Source: RUG563 sp045590215
GTDB lineage: Bacteria; Bacillota; Clostridia; Christensenellales; Aristaeellaceae
NCBI GenBank assembly: GCA_045590215.1
Contig: JAZNQO010000003.1
Coordinates: forward strand, 1 to 37,273
Length of the DNA stretch: 37,273 nucleotides
Direction: 5' to 3'
The position numbers were made by a program, and so were the translations under genes. Shown piece by piece: positions 14,619 to 23,105 of this stretch. How positions within the stretch are numbered: position 1 is the stretch's first letter; every line of letters begins with the position of its first letter. Under the pieces are notes generated by a model. It did not search any database. It saw only the letters and a program-made list of their open reading frames with translations, and had not been told where the DNA came from.

Positions 14619-16019
14619 ATGCTTATCTACAATAGCAAAACGCGCAAAAAAGAAGAATTGGTAACCATACAGCCTGGCAAAGTGGGCATTTATGCCTGCG
14701 GCCCCACGGTGTACGATTATTTCCACATCGGCAATGCCCGGCCTTTCATTGTGTTTGATGTGCTGCGCCGGTATCTGGAGCATCGGGGCTACGAAGTGAA
14801 GTTCGTACAGAATTTCACGGACATTGACGACAAAATGATTCGCCGTGCCAATCAGGAAGGCATCACGGTGAAGGAGCTGGGCGACCGCTTCATTCAGGAA
14901 TATTATCAGGACGCCTCTGCTCTTGGCATCCGCAAGGCTACAGTGCATCCCCGTGCCACGGAGCACATCGGCGATATCATTAAGCTGGTGAAAACGCTGG
15001 AAAAGAAGGGCTTTGCCTATGAAGTGAACGGCGATGTGTATTTCGATGTGAAAAAAAACACCGCTTACGGCAAGCTCTCCGGCCAGAACATGGACGATCT
15101 GGAAGCCGGCGCACGCATTGATGTGGACGATGTGAAGCATAATCCGGCGGACTTTGCCCTCTGGAAAGCGCAAAAGCCCGGCGAGCCTGCCTGGAACAGC
15201 CCTTGGGGGCAGGGCCGCCCCGGCTGGCACATTGAATGCAGTGCCATGAGCATGAAGTATCTGGGCGAAACCTTCGATATCCATTGCGGCGGCAAGGATC
15301 TTCTGTTCCCCCACCACGAAAATGAAGTGGCACAGTCCGAATGCGCCACCGGCAAGCCTTTCGCCAACTATTGGATGCACAACGGCTTCATTAACATCGA
15401 TAACGAAAAGATGAGCAAGTCCGCCGGGAATTTCTTCACCATCCGGGATATTCTGAAGGAATACGCCCCTGAAGATGTGCGCATGTTCATGCTCTCTGCC
15501 CATTACCGCAGCCCCGTGAACTTCAGCCGGGACATGATTGCCCAGGCTCATTCTTCCCTCCAGCGGCTCTATGCCGCCCGTGACCGCATGGCGTTCCTTT
15601 TGGATAACGCTGGCTCCGCACCCCTAACCGAGACGGAAGAACAGCTGCTCAATCGTGTACAGGAAAGCATCAACCGCTTCGACGCCGCCATGGATGACGA
15701 TTTGAATACCGCCGACGCCATGGGCGCACTCTTTGAAATCGTCAAGGATGCCAACGTCACCCTCACCGAAAACAGCAGCAAGGAAGCTCTGGAAAAGACG
15801 CTCTCTGCGCTGCAAGCCCTCTGCGATGTGCTGGGTATCCTTACGAAGCCTTATGTGATGGAACTGCCGGAAAACGTGCAGCAGCTGGTGGACGCCCGCT
15901 CCCAGGCTCGCAAGGAAAAGAACTGGCAGCGCAGCGACGAAATCCGGGAAGAACTGAAGGCTTTGGGCTATCAGGTGGAAGACACCGCCAAGGGGCAGAA
16001 GATTTCAAAATTGGGGTGA
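14619..16019 (+). CDS. cysS: Cysteinyl-tRNA synthetase
   Basis: 466 residues, full length. The class I motifs are present: the HIGH-type box YDYFHIGNARPF near residue 37 after the zinc Cys in YACGPT, the zinc site residues in ECSAMSMKYLG and PHHENEVAQ, and the KMSKS box KMSKSAGN near 268. The DALR and C-terminal tRNA-binding domains follow. It charges tRNA-Cys with cysteine. AGGAGG lies 8 nt upstream of the ATG. Grouping with cysE under one T-box links cysteine supply to charging. Confidence 0.98.
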   Translation: MLIYNSKTRKKEELVTIQPGKVGIYACGPTVYDYFHIGNARPFIVFDVLRRYLEHRGYEVKFVQNFTDIDDKMIRRANQEGITVKELGDRFIQEYYQDASALGIRKATVHPRATEHIGDIIKLVKTLEKKGFAYEVNGDVYFDVKKNTAYGKLSGQNMDDLEAGARIDVDDVKHNPADFALWKAQKPGEPAWNSPWGQGRPGWHIECSAMSMKYLGETFDIHCGGKDLLFPHHENEVAQSECATGKPFANYWMHNGFINIDNEKMSKSAGNFFTIRDILKEYAPEDVRMFMLSAHYRSPVNFSRDMIAQAHSSLQRLYAARDRMAFLLDNAGSAPLTETEEQLLNRVQESINRFDAAMDDDLNTADAMGALFEIVKDANVTLTENSSKEALEKTLSALQALCDVLGILTKPYVMELPENVQQLVDARSQARKEKNWQRSDEIREELKALGYQVEDTAKGQKISKLG

Positions 16020-16033
16020 TAAGGGAGACGATA

Positions 16034-16088
16034 TGGGGCGTTGCCCCAAACCCCACAAGGGATTTCATCCCTTGACCCATCCTGCGGA
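16034..16088. repeat. GGGGC/GCCCC double-hairpin repeat, copy 1
   Basis: GGGGC-GTT-GCCCC, a short CCCCAC link, then CAAGGGAT/ATCCCTTG, then GACCCATCCTGCGGA. The same layout is found at 32522-32579, where the second stem has other bases but still pairs. Confidence 0.65.
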
Positions 16089-16145
16089 TATTCCTGATTT
16101 TTTCTGACACACAATGTGCCGCTGTGGATGGAAGAACGGAAGTTT

Positions 16146-16233
16146 TTGTTACCGGGCGAAATGAAAATAACGCTTCAGGAGAAATATAGTTTCTCCCTGA
16201 GCGTTTTTTCATTTCTCTTGTGCCCGGAAACAA
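16146..16233. repeat. Long intergenic hairpin of the GCCCG family, copy 3
   Basis: Left arm TTGTT-A-CCGGGC, AAATGAAAA, ACGCT, GGAGAAA pairs with TTTCTCC, AGCGTTTTTTCATTT, then GCCCGG-AA-ACAA. The design matches the hairpins at 1-76, 9240-9327 and 32685-32757, although the stem bases differ. The right half could terminate cysS transcription. The remainder of 16020-16360 shows no gene. Confidence 0.7.
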
Positions 16234-16360
16234 CCGAACAACGTTACAGGTGCATAATGCTTTCTTAATCCCATTCCCTGTTCGCCAGTTGGAGTCCGGA
16301 GGCACGGCCTCTGGTGCAGGGGTATGGGGGCTGCATAGGCACCCGATAAGGAGTAATCTT

Positions 16361-17044
16361 ATGACGAAAGAAACTTTTACACTGCTGGAAAACTATATGC
16401 TCTCCTGCATGGAGGACGCAGCCCACGACCGGGCGCACATTGACCGGGTGCTTTTCAATGCACTGGCGATAGCGGAAGGGGAAGCGCAGGTGGATGAAGA
16501 AGTATTGATTGCAGCCTGCCTTTTGCACGATATTGCAAGGAAAGATCAGCTGGAAAATCCGGCCATCTGCCATGCGGCGTTGGGGGCGGAAAAGGCGGAA
16601 GCGTTTCTAGTGGAAAACGGGTTTGGAGAAGGGTTTGCGGCGCAGGTGAAGGCCTGCATTTACACCCATCGGTTTCGCAAAGCCCAGCCGCCCCAGAGCG
16701 TGGAAGCGAGAATATTGTTTGATGCAGATAAGCTGGACGCCACCGGGGCGATAGGGATAGCGAGAACGCTGCAATACAAGGGTACCACGGCGGCACCACT
16801 GTATTCCTTCCGAAAAGACGGCAGGGTATCGGACGGCAGAGAGGACGAAAGCCCGTCGTTTTTTCAGGAATACTGCTTCAAGCTGGAAAAGCTGTATGAC
16901 CGTTTCTATACGGAAAAAGGCAAGCAAATGGCGGAGGAAAGACGGGCGGCGGCGGTTCACTTTTACGAAAGCCTGTTCAGCGAAGTTAGCGAAGGGTACG
17001 AGAGCGGCTCCAAGCGGCTGGAAGAGCTGATTGGCAAAAAGTGA
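16361..17044 (+). CDS. HD-domain phosphohydrolase
   Basis: 227 residues. HD superfamily motifs in order: AAHDRAHIDRV near residue 21, ACLLHDIARKD near 52 with the paired His-Asp, YTHRF near 106, and ILFDADKLDATGAIG near 121. This pattern fits small metal-dependent phosphohydrolases of the YedJ/COG1418-like type; the substrate is unknown. The ATG at 16361 is taken because AAGGAG is 8 nt upstream; the open frame before it runs through repeat DNA. gdhA follows 87 nt later with its own promoter. Confidence 0.86.
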   Translation: MTKETFTLLENYMLSCMEDAAHDRAHIDRVLFNALAIAEGEAQVDEEVLIAACLLHDIARKDQLENPAICHAALGAEKAEAFLVENGFGEGFAAQVKACIYTHRFRKAQPPQSVEARILFDADKLDATGAIGIARTLQYKGTTAAPLYSFRKDGRVSDGREDESPSFFQEYCFKLEKLYDRFYTEKGKQMAEERRAAAVHFYESLFSEVSEGYESGSKRLEELIGKK

Positions 17045-17067
17045 ACAGTGAAAAAACAGTAAAACGC

Positions 17068-17097
17068 TTGTCAATGTATGCTGAAATACAGTATAAT
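17068..17097 (+). promoter_or_regulatory. Promoter of gdhA
   Basis: TTGTCA (17068-17073) and TATAAT (17092-17097), spacer 18 nt, 35 nt before the ATG. Confidence 0.78.
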
Positions 17098-17131
17098 TTC
17101 CCCGTTATCTTGAAAGAAAGAGGCGAAAAAA

Positions 17132-18478
17132 ATGAGTGCTTACATTACCCGTGTTCTGAATGATCTGAAAGTCCGCTATGCCAACGAACCTGAATTCCTT
17201 CAGGCTGCCACTGAAATCCTGACCACGCTGGAGCCCGTTATCAGCCGGAACGAAGCCAAGTATGAAAAGGCTGCCCTGCTGGAAAGCTTCGTGGAACCCG
17301 AACGCATCATTACCTTCCGGGTGCCGTGGATTGACGATCAGGGCCAGACCCGGATCAACCGTGGCTATCGTGTGCAGTTCAACAGTGCCATCGGCCCCTA
17401 CAAGGGCGGCCTGCGCTTCCATCCCTCCGTTAACCAGAGCATTTTGAAGTTCCTGGGCCTGGAACAGACGCTGAAGAATTCCCTGACCGGTCTGCCCATG
17501 GGCGGCGGCAAGGGCGGCAGCGACTTTGACCCCAAGGGCAAGAGCGACACGGAAGTGATGCGCTTCTGCCAGAGCTTCATGACCGAGCTCTCCAAATATA
17601 TCGGCGCTGATACCGACGTGCCTGCCGGCGACATCGGCGTGGGTGCCCGTGAAGTGGGCTACATGTTTGGCCAGTACAAGCGTCTGCAGAACGAATTCAC
17701 CGGCGTGCTCACCGGCAAGGGCCTCTCTTTCGGCGGCTCCCTCATCCGTCCCGAAGCCACCGGTTTCGGTGCTGTGTATTACACGGTTGAAATGCTCAAG
17801 TCCTTCGGCGAAGACATCAAGGGCAAGACCTTTGCTGTTTCCGGTTTCGGCAACGTTGCCTGGGGCACTGCTCTGAAGGTGACGGAGCTGGGCGGCAAGG
17901 TGGTTACCATCTCCGGTCCCGACGGTTATATCTACGACGAAGACGGCATCAACACCCCCGAAAAGATCGACTACATGGTGGAAATGCGCGCCTCCTGCCG
18001 TGACAAGGTGCAGGATTATGCCGATAAGTTCGGCGTGCCCTTCTTTGCCGGCAAGAAGCCTTGGGAAGTGAAGGTGGATGTGGTTATGCCCTGTGCCACC
18101 CAGAACGAAGTGCGCATCGAAGACGCCAAGAACATCGTTGCCAACGGCACCAAGTTCTATGTGGAAGTTTCCAACATGCCCACCACCCTGGACGCTGTGG
18201 AATACCTGCGTGAAAATGGCGTGATCGTTGCTCCCTCCAAGGCCGTGAATGCCGGCGGTGTTGCCGTGTCCGGTTTGGAAATGAGCCAGAATGCCATGCA
18301 CTACAGCTGGACCGCTGAAGAAGTGGACGCCAAGCTCCAGCAGATCATGAAGGGCATCTACGAAGCTTCCTACAATGCCGCCAAGGACTTTGGCATGGAA
18401 GGCGATCTGATTGCCGGTGCCAATATCTCCGGCTTCCTGAAGGTTGCCGAAGCCATGATGGCCCAGGGTGCGGTGTAA
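17132..18478 (+). CDS. gdhA: Glutamate dehydrogenase, hexameric NADP type
   Basis: 448 residues, the length of the hexameric class. Conserved segments: YKGGLRFHPSVN, LTGLPMGGGKGGSDFDPKGKS with the catalytic and substrate lysines, DTDVPAGDIGVG, and the Rossmann motif VSGFGNVAWG. It interconverts glutamate with 2-oxoglutarate and ammonia; cofactor preference for NADP is inferred from length and family. Codon use is strongly biased to C-ending codons, as in a highly expressed gene. A GAGGCG stretch precedes the ATG. A large open frame on the opposite strand is a by-product of this bias. A terminator hairpin follows at 18545. Confidence 0.97.
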   Translation: MSAYITRVLNDLKVRYANEPEFLQAATEILTTLEPVISRNEAKYEKAALLESFVEPERIITFRVPWIDDQGQTRINRGYRVQFNSAIGPYKGGLRFHPSVNQSILKFLGLEQTLKNSLTGLPMGGGKGGSDFDPKGKSDTEVMRFCQSFMTELSKYIGADTDVPAGDIGVGAREVGYMFGQYKRLQNEFTGVLTGKGLSFGGSLIRPEATGFGAVYYTVEMLKSFGEDIKGKTFAVSGFGNVAWGTALKVTELGGKVVTISGPDGYIYDEDGINTPEKIDYMVEMRASCRDKVQDYADKFGVPFFAGKKPWEVKVDVVMPCATQNEVRIEDAKNIVANGTKFYVEVSNMPTTLDAVEYLRENGVIVAPSKAVNAGGVAVSGLEMSQNAMHYSWTAEEVDAKLQQIMKGIYEASYNAAKDFGMEGDLIAGANISGFLKVAEAMMAQGAV

Positions 18479-18544
18479 GGCGATTAAAAATCTGTAAAGA
18501 AAGCATTTTGTCAACAGTATTGTCATAATTACAACAACAAAACA

Positions 18545-18574
18545 AAAGCGAGCCATGAGATATTGGCTCGCTTT
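18545..18574. terminator. Bidirectional terminator between gdhA and the ABC transporter operon
   Basis: AAAGCGAGCC and GGCTCGCTTT form a perfect 10-bp stem with a 10-nt loop, with T-rich or A-rich flanks on both sides. It ends gdhA (+) and the converging transporter operon (-). Confidence 0.85.
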
Positions 18575-18600
18575 ATATTATTTCATCAGGAATCATTGAT

Positions 18601-19389
18601 TTACAAATTGCTGCTATAATTGGACAGGAATTGCTTGGTGCGCTCCTGCGTGGGATGATTGAACACTTCATCCGGCGTGCCCATTTCGCAGATTTTGCCG
18701 TCATCCATAAAAATCACTTTGCTGGCCACATCCCTTGCAAAGCTCATTTCGTGGGTGACGATAATCATGGTGGTTTTCCGCTCTGCCAAGGTGCGGATCA
18801 CCTTCAGCACTTCGCCGGTCAGCTCCGGGTCCAAGGCGGAAGTGGGTTCATCAAAGCACAAAATATCCGGCTGCAGGTGCAGAGCCCTTGCAATAGCCAC
18901 ACGCTGGCATTGACCGCCGGACAGCTGATGGGGATAATGGTTCATTTTATCCTGCAAGCCCATATAGGTCAAAAGCTTCTTGGCCCCTTCTTCAATGCTG
19001 GCCTGAATCTGCTTTTTGTTTTCCTTATAGCCGGGCTTTTCTTTTTCCAATAGTTCCTTTGCCAGCATCACGTTTTTCAGTGCCGTATACTGGGGAAAGA
19101 GATTGAAATTCTGGAACACCAGCCCGAAGTGCAGCCGCTTTTTGCGGATTTCTTTTTCTTTATGGGTGGATTTATCTTTGTCGCTGAACAGCTCCTCGCC
19201 TTTGAGGACGATCCTGCCCCCATCCGGCTTCTCCAGAAAGTTCAGGCACCGAAGCAGGGTGGTTTTGCCGCTGCCGGAAGAGCCGATAATGGAAAGCACA
19301 TCCCCTTCTTCCATGGTGAAGCTGATGTCTTTGAGCACATCGGTATTGCCAAAGTGTTTTTGAATGTGTTCTGCCTGTAAAAATGCCAT
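18601..19389 (-). CDS. Polar amino acid ABC transporter, ATP-binding subunit
   Basis: 262 residues. Walker A GSSGSGKTT near 37, Q-loop LVFQNFNLFPQYT, signature LSGGQCQRVAIARAL, Walker B ILCFDEPTSALDPE and the switch His in VTHEMSFA. It belongs to the GlnQ/HisP group. An insert of charged residues (SDKDKSTHKEKEIRKKR) before the Q-loop is longer than usual. AGGAGG lies 8 nt before the ATG. It is the last gene of an operon in the order binding protein, permease, ATPase. Confidence 0.94.
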   Translation of the reverse strand: MAFLQAEHIQKHFGNTDVLKDISFTMEEGDVLSIIGSSGSGKTTLLRCLNFLEKPDGGRIVLKGEELFSDKDKSTHKEKEIRKKRLHFGLVFQNFNLFPQYTALKNVMLAKELLEKEKPGYKENKKQIQASIEEGAKKLLTYMGLQDKMNHYPHQLSGGQCQRVAIARALHLQPDILCFDEPTSALDPELTGEVLKVIRTLAERKTTMIIVTHEMSFARDVASKVIFMDDGKICEMGTPDEVFNHPTQERTKQFLSNYSSNL

Positions 19390-19402
19390 CTGCTTCCCCT
19401 CC

Positions 19403-20122
19403 TTATCGGAAATAATCCAGTTTCTTTTCCAGCCGTCCCAGCAAATAGCTCATCACGCCGTTCCACACCAGATAATACACCCCGGTAAAGAACAGCGGCC
19501 AGATGGCCCCGGAAATGCCCTGACTGCCCTTCATGAAGGCCTGGCCTGCCCAGATAATTTCCTGCAAGGCAATGATGCGGGCAAGAGAGGTATCCTTCAC
19601 CAAGGTGATGATTTCGTTGGACAGCGGCGGCACGATGCGCTTCACCATCTGCAAAAGCTTCACCTTGAAGAAAATCTGGCGGGGCTTCATGCCCAGCACC
19701 TTCCCGGCTTCATCCTGCCCCACGGGGATGCTCTGGATGCCACCCCGATAGATTTCGGAGAAATAGCAGGCGTAATTGATGATAAAGGCAATGGAAGCCG
19801 CCACAAAACGCCCGGCCTCACCGCTGCCCCAGATGTTCTTTTTCAGCACCAGCCCGGGGAAATAGAAGAAAATGAGCAGCTGAATCATCAAAGGTGTGCC
19901 TCTGATAATGCCCACAAACATCCTCGTAAGCAGCTTCAGGGGCTTAAAGCGGCTCATGGAGCCAAAGGAAATCACTAGCCCCAAAGGCAATGCCCCAAGA
20001 AGCGTGACGAAAAACAGCCGCAGGGTTTGCAAAAAGCCCGCGTTCAGCGACCGGAACACAATGGGCATCTGCTCTACAATCTGTGAAACCAACTGGCTTA
20101 CCTGTGTATAAAACTGTTCCAT
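19403..20122 (-). CDS. Polar amino acid ABC transporter, permease subunit
   Basis: 239 residues with about five membrane segments. The GlnP/HisM-type signature is present: GFLQTLRLFFVTLLG near the N-terminus, RGTPLMIQLLIFF, AFIINYACYFSEIYRGG and the EAA-type loop GQDEAGKVLGMKPRQIF. Only one permease gene is present, so the channel is probably a homodimer. It starts 92 nt after the binding-protein stop, across a stem-loop, and ends 13 nt before the ATPase ATG. Confidence 0.94.
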   Translation of the reverse strand: MEQFYTQVSQLVSQIVEQMPIVFRSLNAGFLQTLRLFFVTLLGALPLGLVISFGSMSRFKPLKLLTRMFVGIIRGTPLMIQLLIFFYFPGLVLKKNIWGSGEAGRFVAASIAFIINYACYFSEIYRGGIQSIPVGQDEAGKVLGMKPRQIFFKVKLLQMVKRIVPPLSNEIITLVKDTSLARIIALQEIIWAGQAFMKGSQGISGAIWPLFFTGVYYLVWNGVMSYLLGRLEKKLDYFR

Positions 20123-20157
20123 CTTGTATCCAACTTTCCCGTTTTATGAAGCGGAAA

Positions 20158-20187
20158 GGGGAAACCGCCGTTTTCGGCAGTTTCCCC
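20158..20187 (-). terminator. Intercistronic stem-loop after the binding-protein gene
   Basis: A 13-bp stem (GGGGAAACTGCCG with CGGCGGTTTCCCC on the minus strand) lies between binding protein and permease. The T run is weak (TTTCC), so it probably stabilises the upstream message or terminates only partly, giving more binding protein than membrane subunits. Confidence 0.7.
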
Positions 20188-20214
20188 GGCATAATGTGCG
20201 GTTTAACCCTCGCC

Positions 20215-21009
20215 TTATTCGGCGGCAGCCACCTGCGGAATCAGAGCAGCCTGCACCTTATAGGTTTCGGCAATCTGCAGCAGGGTGCCATCTTCGTAGG
20301 TCTTTACGAGGAAAGCGTTCAGAGCAGCAGCCAGGTCAGAGCCCTTGCGGAAGCCCACGCCGTATTCTTCGCTGTTGAGGCCGATGGTGTAGGTCAGGTT
20401 TTCGTAGCTGGTGCCTTCGCCGATCATGGCGGCAGCCATCAGGGCGTCGATCACAGCGGCGTCAGAGGTGGAAGCAGCCACTTCCATCAGGGCATCAGCC
20501 TGAGCGGTGACGGGCGTGCAGGTCAGGTTCAGTTTGGCCAGTTCGGCTTCACCGGCACTGCCGGCTTCGGCGGCAAAGGTCAGGCCGGCAAGGCTTTCGA
20601 TGGTCTGATAATCGGCAGCCTTATTGGCAGGCACCACAACCACCTGAGCGTTGTTCATGTAGGGGTTGGAGGTTTCCATGGCGGCCTTCACGGGATCGGT
20701 CAGGGTCATGCCGTTCCAGATGCAGTCCACCGTCTTGGCATCCAGTTCCAGAATCTTGTTGTCCCAGTCGATTTCCACGAATTCAATCTTCACGCCCAGT
20801 TCGTCGGCGAAAGCCTTGGCCAGGTCTGCGTCAAAGCCGATCCAGTTGCCTTCGTCGTCCTTATAATCCATGGGGGCAAAATCCGTGATGCCCACAACCA
20901 GCACGCCCTTGTCCAGCACATACTGCTTGTCGCTCGCATCTTCGGCATTTACAGTAAACATAGAGAAAGCCATCACCAGAGCCAGCAGCATAACCAACAG
21001 TTTCTTCAT
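20215..21009 (-). CDS. Polar amino acid ABC transporter, substrate-binding protein
   Basis: 264 residues, type 3 periplasmic-binding fold (SBP_bac_3). The segments LVVGITDFAPMDYKDDEG, WIGFDADLAKAFADELG, DCIWNGMTLT and the GVGFRKGSDL stretch are typical of glutamine/general polar amino acid binders. The signal peptide is MKK, a hydrophobic run, then VNA|ED; there is no lipobox cysteine, which is unusual for a Gram-positive binding protein. The ATG at 21009 is chosen because GGAGG is 8 nt upstream; the ATG two codons earlier is too close to it. Confidence 0.93.
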   Translation of the reverse strand: MKKLLVMLLALVMAFSMFTVNAEDASDKQYVLDKGVLVVGITDFAPMDYKDDEGNWIGFDADLAKAFADELGVKIEFVEIDWDNKILELDAKTVDCIWNGMTLTDPVKAAMETSNPYMNNAQVVVVPANKAADYQTIESLAGLTFAAEAGSAGEAELAKLNLTCTPVTAQADALMEVAASTSDAAVIDALMAAAMIGEGTSYENLTYTIGLNSEEYGVGFRKGSDLAAALNAFLVKTYEDGTLLQIAETYKVQAALIPQVAAAE

Positions 21010-21038
21010 TGTCATATCCTCCGTTTTTGTTCGTTCTT

Positions 21039-21072
21039 TACCAATTTACCGCTTTAGTGTGGTAAACTGGTA
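21039..21072. promoter_or_regulatory. Inverted repeat downstream of the transporter promoter
   Basis: TACCAATTTACC (21039-21050) and GGTAAACTGGTA (21061-21072) are inverted repeats matching at 11 of 12 positions, spaced by 10 nt. It covers the expected transcription start and early leader of the ABC operon. It may be a repressor operator or an RNA hairpin. Confidence 0.65.
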
Positions 21073-21074
21073 AC

Positions 21075-21103
21075 ATAATATCATTGCCGCTCCCGTTTGT
21101 CAA
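21075..21103 (-). promoter_or_regulatory. Promoter of the polar amino acid ABC operon
   Basis: TTGACA (21098-21103) and TATTAT (21075-21080) on the minus strand, spacer 17 nt. Confidence 0.85.
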
Positions 21104-21119
21104 CCCCCTATTTGAGAAA

Positions 21120-21166
21120 AAACAATAAAAATGGGTTTCTGTACAATTTCAATACAGAAACCCATT
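21120..21166 (-). terminator. Terminator of the rho - zinc ribbon - TPM operon
   Basis: ATGGGTTTCTGTA and TACAGAAACCCAT form a 13-bp stem with a 9-nt loop; on the minus strand TTTTTATTGTTTTTT follows. It lies shortly after the TPM gene stop. Confidence 0.88.
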
Positions 21167-21179
21167 GCTTTTTCTGGTT

Positions 21180-21986
21180 TTAGAACTTTCCGCCCCGGCC
21201 ACCGAAGCTGCCGCCGCCGGAGGATCGGAAGGTGGAGCTGCCACCGCCGCCGCTGCGGCTGCCGGTATCTATTTCAATCTTACGCCGGGTGGTGCGGGTA
21301 TAGAGGTAAATGTCTTGGGAACGGGTCAATTGGAAGCTGCCGCTTTTCACATAGGAAGAAGCATTCTGCTTCCTGCGCACCGTTTTCAATTGCCCCTTCA
21401 AGGACAACGCCACAATCAGGGCTATCACAAAAGCCACAATGAAAATGATGGGCGCAGCGGCCATGGTCACTTCCAAAGGATCGCGCAAAACGGGCTGATT
21501 CATCCGGTCATACACAACGCCCGTTTCCTCATAATCTGCCAGATACTTTTCCACCAATTGCAGATAGCGGTCAAAGGCTTCGTAATATTCCCCGTCCGAA
21601 AGGTAAGACACCACTTGGTCATGCAGCCTGTCCAGCCCGTAATCGGAGAAGATATGAATGGCTTTTCCGTGGGTGGCGGTGAAATAATTTCTGCCGTTCA
21701 AATCCAGCAAAAACAGCATGCCGTCCCGGTTCGCCCCTACACCGCAGCCCATTTCGTCAAAGGCATCGGCGGCATACAGGCCGGGAGACTTATAGCCAAT
21801 ACCAAGCTCCGTCAGAATCACCACGTCCATGGCATAGGTGTCCACGATGGTTTGAATCTTCGCCTGCAATTTCAATTCTTCCCCCATGGAAAGCAGAGCA
21901 GCATGGTCCAGAACATTTATCGTATCTGCCACGGCAGGCATCACCAGCACGCATAAAAGCAGCAGGGCAATCATCATCTTTTTCAC
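21180..21986 (-). CDS. TPM-domain membrane protein with Gly/Ser-rich tail
   Basis: 268 residues. A signal peptide (to about residue 21, PAVA|DT) precedes a TPM domain (about 25-145; YAMDVVILTELG, AADAFDEMGCGVGANRDGMLFLLD), a membrane helix (about 176-196) and a basic segment. The tail is rich in Gly and Ser and ends in GGGSFGGRGGKF, typical of this group. The TPM domain faces outside; roles in membrane protein quality control or phosphatase activity are proposed for relatives but are not proven. It begins 1 nt after the stop of the zinc-ribbon gene, a pairing I recall from other Firmicutes. Confidence 0.88.
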   Translation of the reverse strand: MKKMMIALLLLCVLVMPAVADTINVLDHAALLSMGEELKLQAKIQTIVDTYAMDVVILTELGIGYKSPGLYAADAFDEMGCGVGANRDGMLFLLDLNGRNYFTATHGKAIHIFSDYGLDRLHDQVVSYLSDGEYYEAFDRYLQLVEKYLADYEETGVVYDRMNQPVLRDPLEVTMAAAPIIFIVAFVIALIVALSLKGQLKTVRRKQNASSYVKSGSFQLTRSQDIYLYTRTTRRKIEIDTGSRSGGGGSSTFRSSGGGSFGGRGGKF

Positions 21987-21987
21987 G

Positions 21988-23082
21988 TCAGATCACCCCC
22001 ATGAAAAGCAGGATATACGTCAGTATGCAGCCGCCTGCGAAAATTCCGCCGGTCAGCCCCAGCAGCCACTTCCAGAACTTGCCCTTGTCCGTAGGCAAAT
22101 CGCCAATGAAGCGTCCCGTCTGGCCGTTCATAGCGAAGGTATACATCTGGTCTTTCCATTTGGTGTTGAGCAGCCAAACGGGCATCAGCACCTGCTTTAC
22201 TTTTCCGTGCTGCACGTCGATCTGGGTCTTGGCCGGCACCACGCTGTGATAGCCGAACACCGTGTCCTGCATCACGCTCTTTACCGTCTGGCGGATGCGC
22301 TCGTTGGCTCTTGGCTGGCAGCTTTCTGCGCTCACATCATGCCGCTGGGCTTGAAAGCCGGAAAGATAAGCAATCTGAAATTCTTCGGCCAAGCGAGCAT
22401 CAAAGGGCTCAATGGATTCCATCATGGTATCGTCCATATTTTTGGCTCCGTCCACCGGCACTTCTTCAAAAGCCATATGGCCGCCCCGGTGCAGCAGATA
22501 ATGGCTGGTGCGGGTCACTTCATATTGCCCTTGCCTTGACACGCTGACCCTTGTGGCATTAAAGGTCATATCCGCTTCGGTTTCACATTCAAACAGCCAG
22601 AAGGGCACATACACGCCCGTGATTTTTTCCAGCCGAGATTCATCATAAAAGCCGGCGGGCAGAAGCTTTTTGCCCTTGCAATGGTTGCGGAAGGCTTCCT
22701 GCGCCTCCTGCTTAGATTTCTGAAAGGGGATCACCCCATCCGGGCGATAAACACCGCTTAAAACGCCGGGGATCACCGTGGGATTGCCGCAATAAATACA
22801 GTCCATAGCGGCCACTGCCGGATCGGCCAGAATTTCGGCACCGCAGGTTTCGCAGCGATAGGCTTTCAAATGCCCTTCCGCTTCGGCTGCCATATCTTCT
22901 TTTATGGGCATATCCCAGTGCATCTGCTCGTCCGTGGTATCTTCCAAATGCAGCTGCGAAGCCTGTTCAACCCCTTCCAAGGGGAATGTATTGCCGCAGG
23001 AAGCACATTCCAGTTCCTGGCTGCTTGCCCCAAAGGCAAGGGGCGCACCGCAGCAGGGACAGCGAAAGGATGTGGTTTCCAT
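21988..23082 (-). CDS. Membrane-anchored double zinc-ribbon protein
   Basis: 364 residues. Two TFIIB-like zinc ribbons: Cys8/Cys11 with Cys26/Cys29, and Cys77/Cys80 with Cys95/Cys98. A beta-rich central domain of unknown function follows (VPFWLFECETEADMTF, MPVWLLNTKW), and one or two hydrophobic segments end the protein (about 335-364). It resembles proteins annotated as zinc-ribbon or helicase-like, but no helicase motifs are visible and that label should not be used. AAGGAG lies 6 nt before the ATG. It is 23 nt behind the rho-like gene and almost overlaps the TPM gene, so all three are probably co-transcribed. Confidence 0.85.
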   Translation of the reverse strand: METTSFRCPCCGAPLAFGASSQELECASCGNTFPLEGVEQASQLHLEDTTDEQMHWDMPIKEDMAAEAEGHLKAYRCETCGAEILADPAVAAMDCIYCGNPTVIPGVLSGVYRPDGVIPFQKSKQEAQEAFRNHCKGKKLLPAGFYDESRLEKITGVYVPFWLFECETEADMTFNATRVSVSRQGQYEVTRTSHYLLHRGGHMAFEEVPVDGAKNMDDTMMESIEPFDARLAEEFQIAYLSGFQAQRHDVSAESCQPRANERIRQTVKSVMQDTVFGYHSVVPAKTQIDVQHGKVKQVLMPVWLLNTKWKDQMYTFAMNGQTGRFIGDLPTDKGKFWKWLLGLTGGIFAGGCILTYILLFMGVI

Positions 23083-23105
23083 CGCTTTCTCCTTTCAAAT
23101 GAAAA

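Noticed and set aside
17105..18556. Large minus-strand open frame (483 codons) opposite gdhA
   Set aside because: It is a by-product of strong codon bias in gdhA; the translation is low-complexity His/Gly/Ala-rich with no family and no ribosome site.
21988..23082. Primosomal helicase annotation for the zinc-ribbon protein
   Set aside because: Only zinc ribbons and membrane segments are seen; there is no Walker motif.
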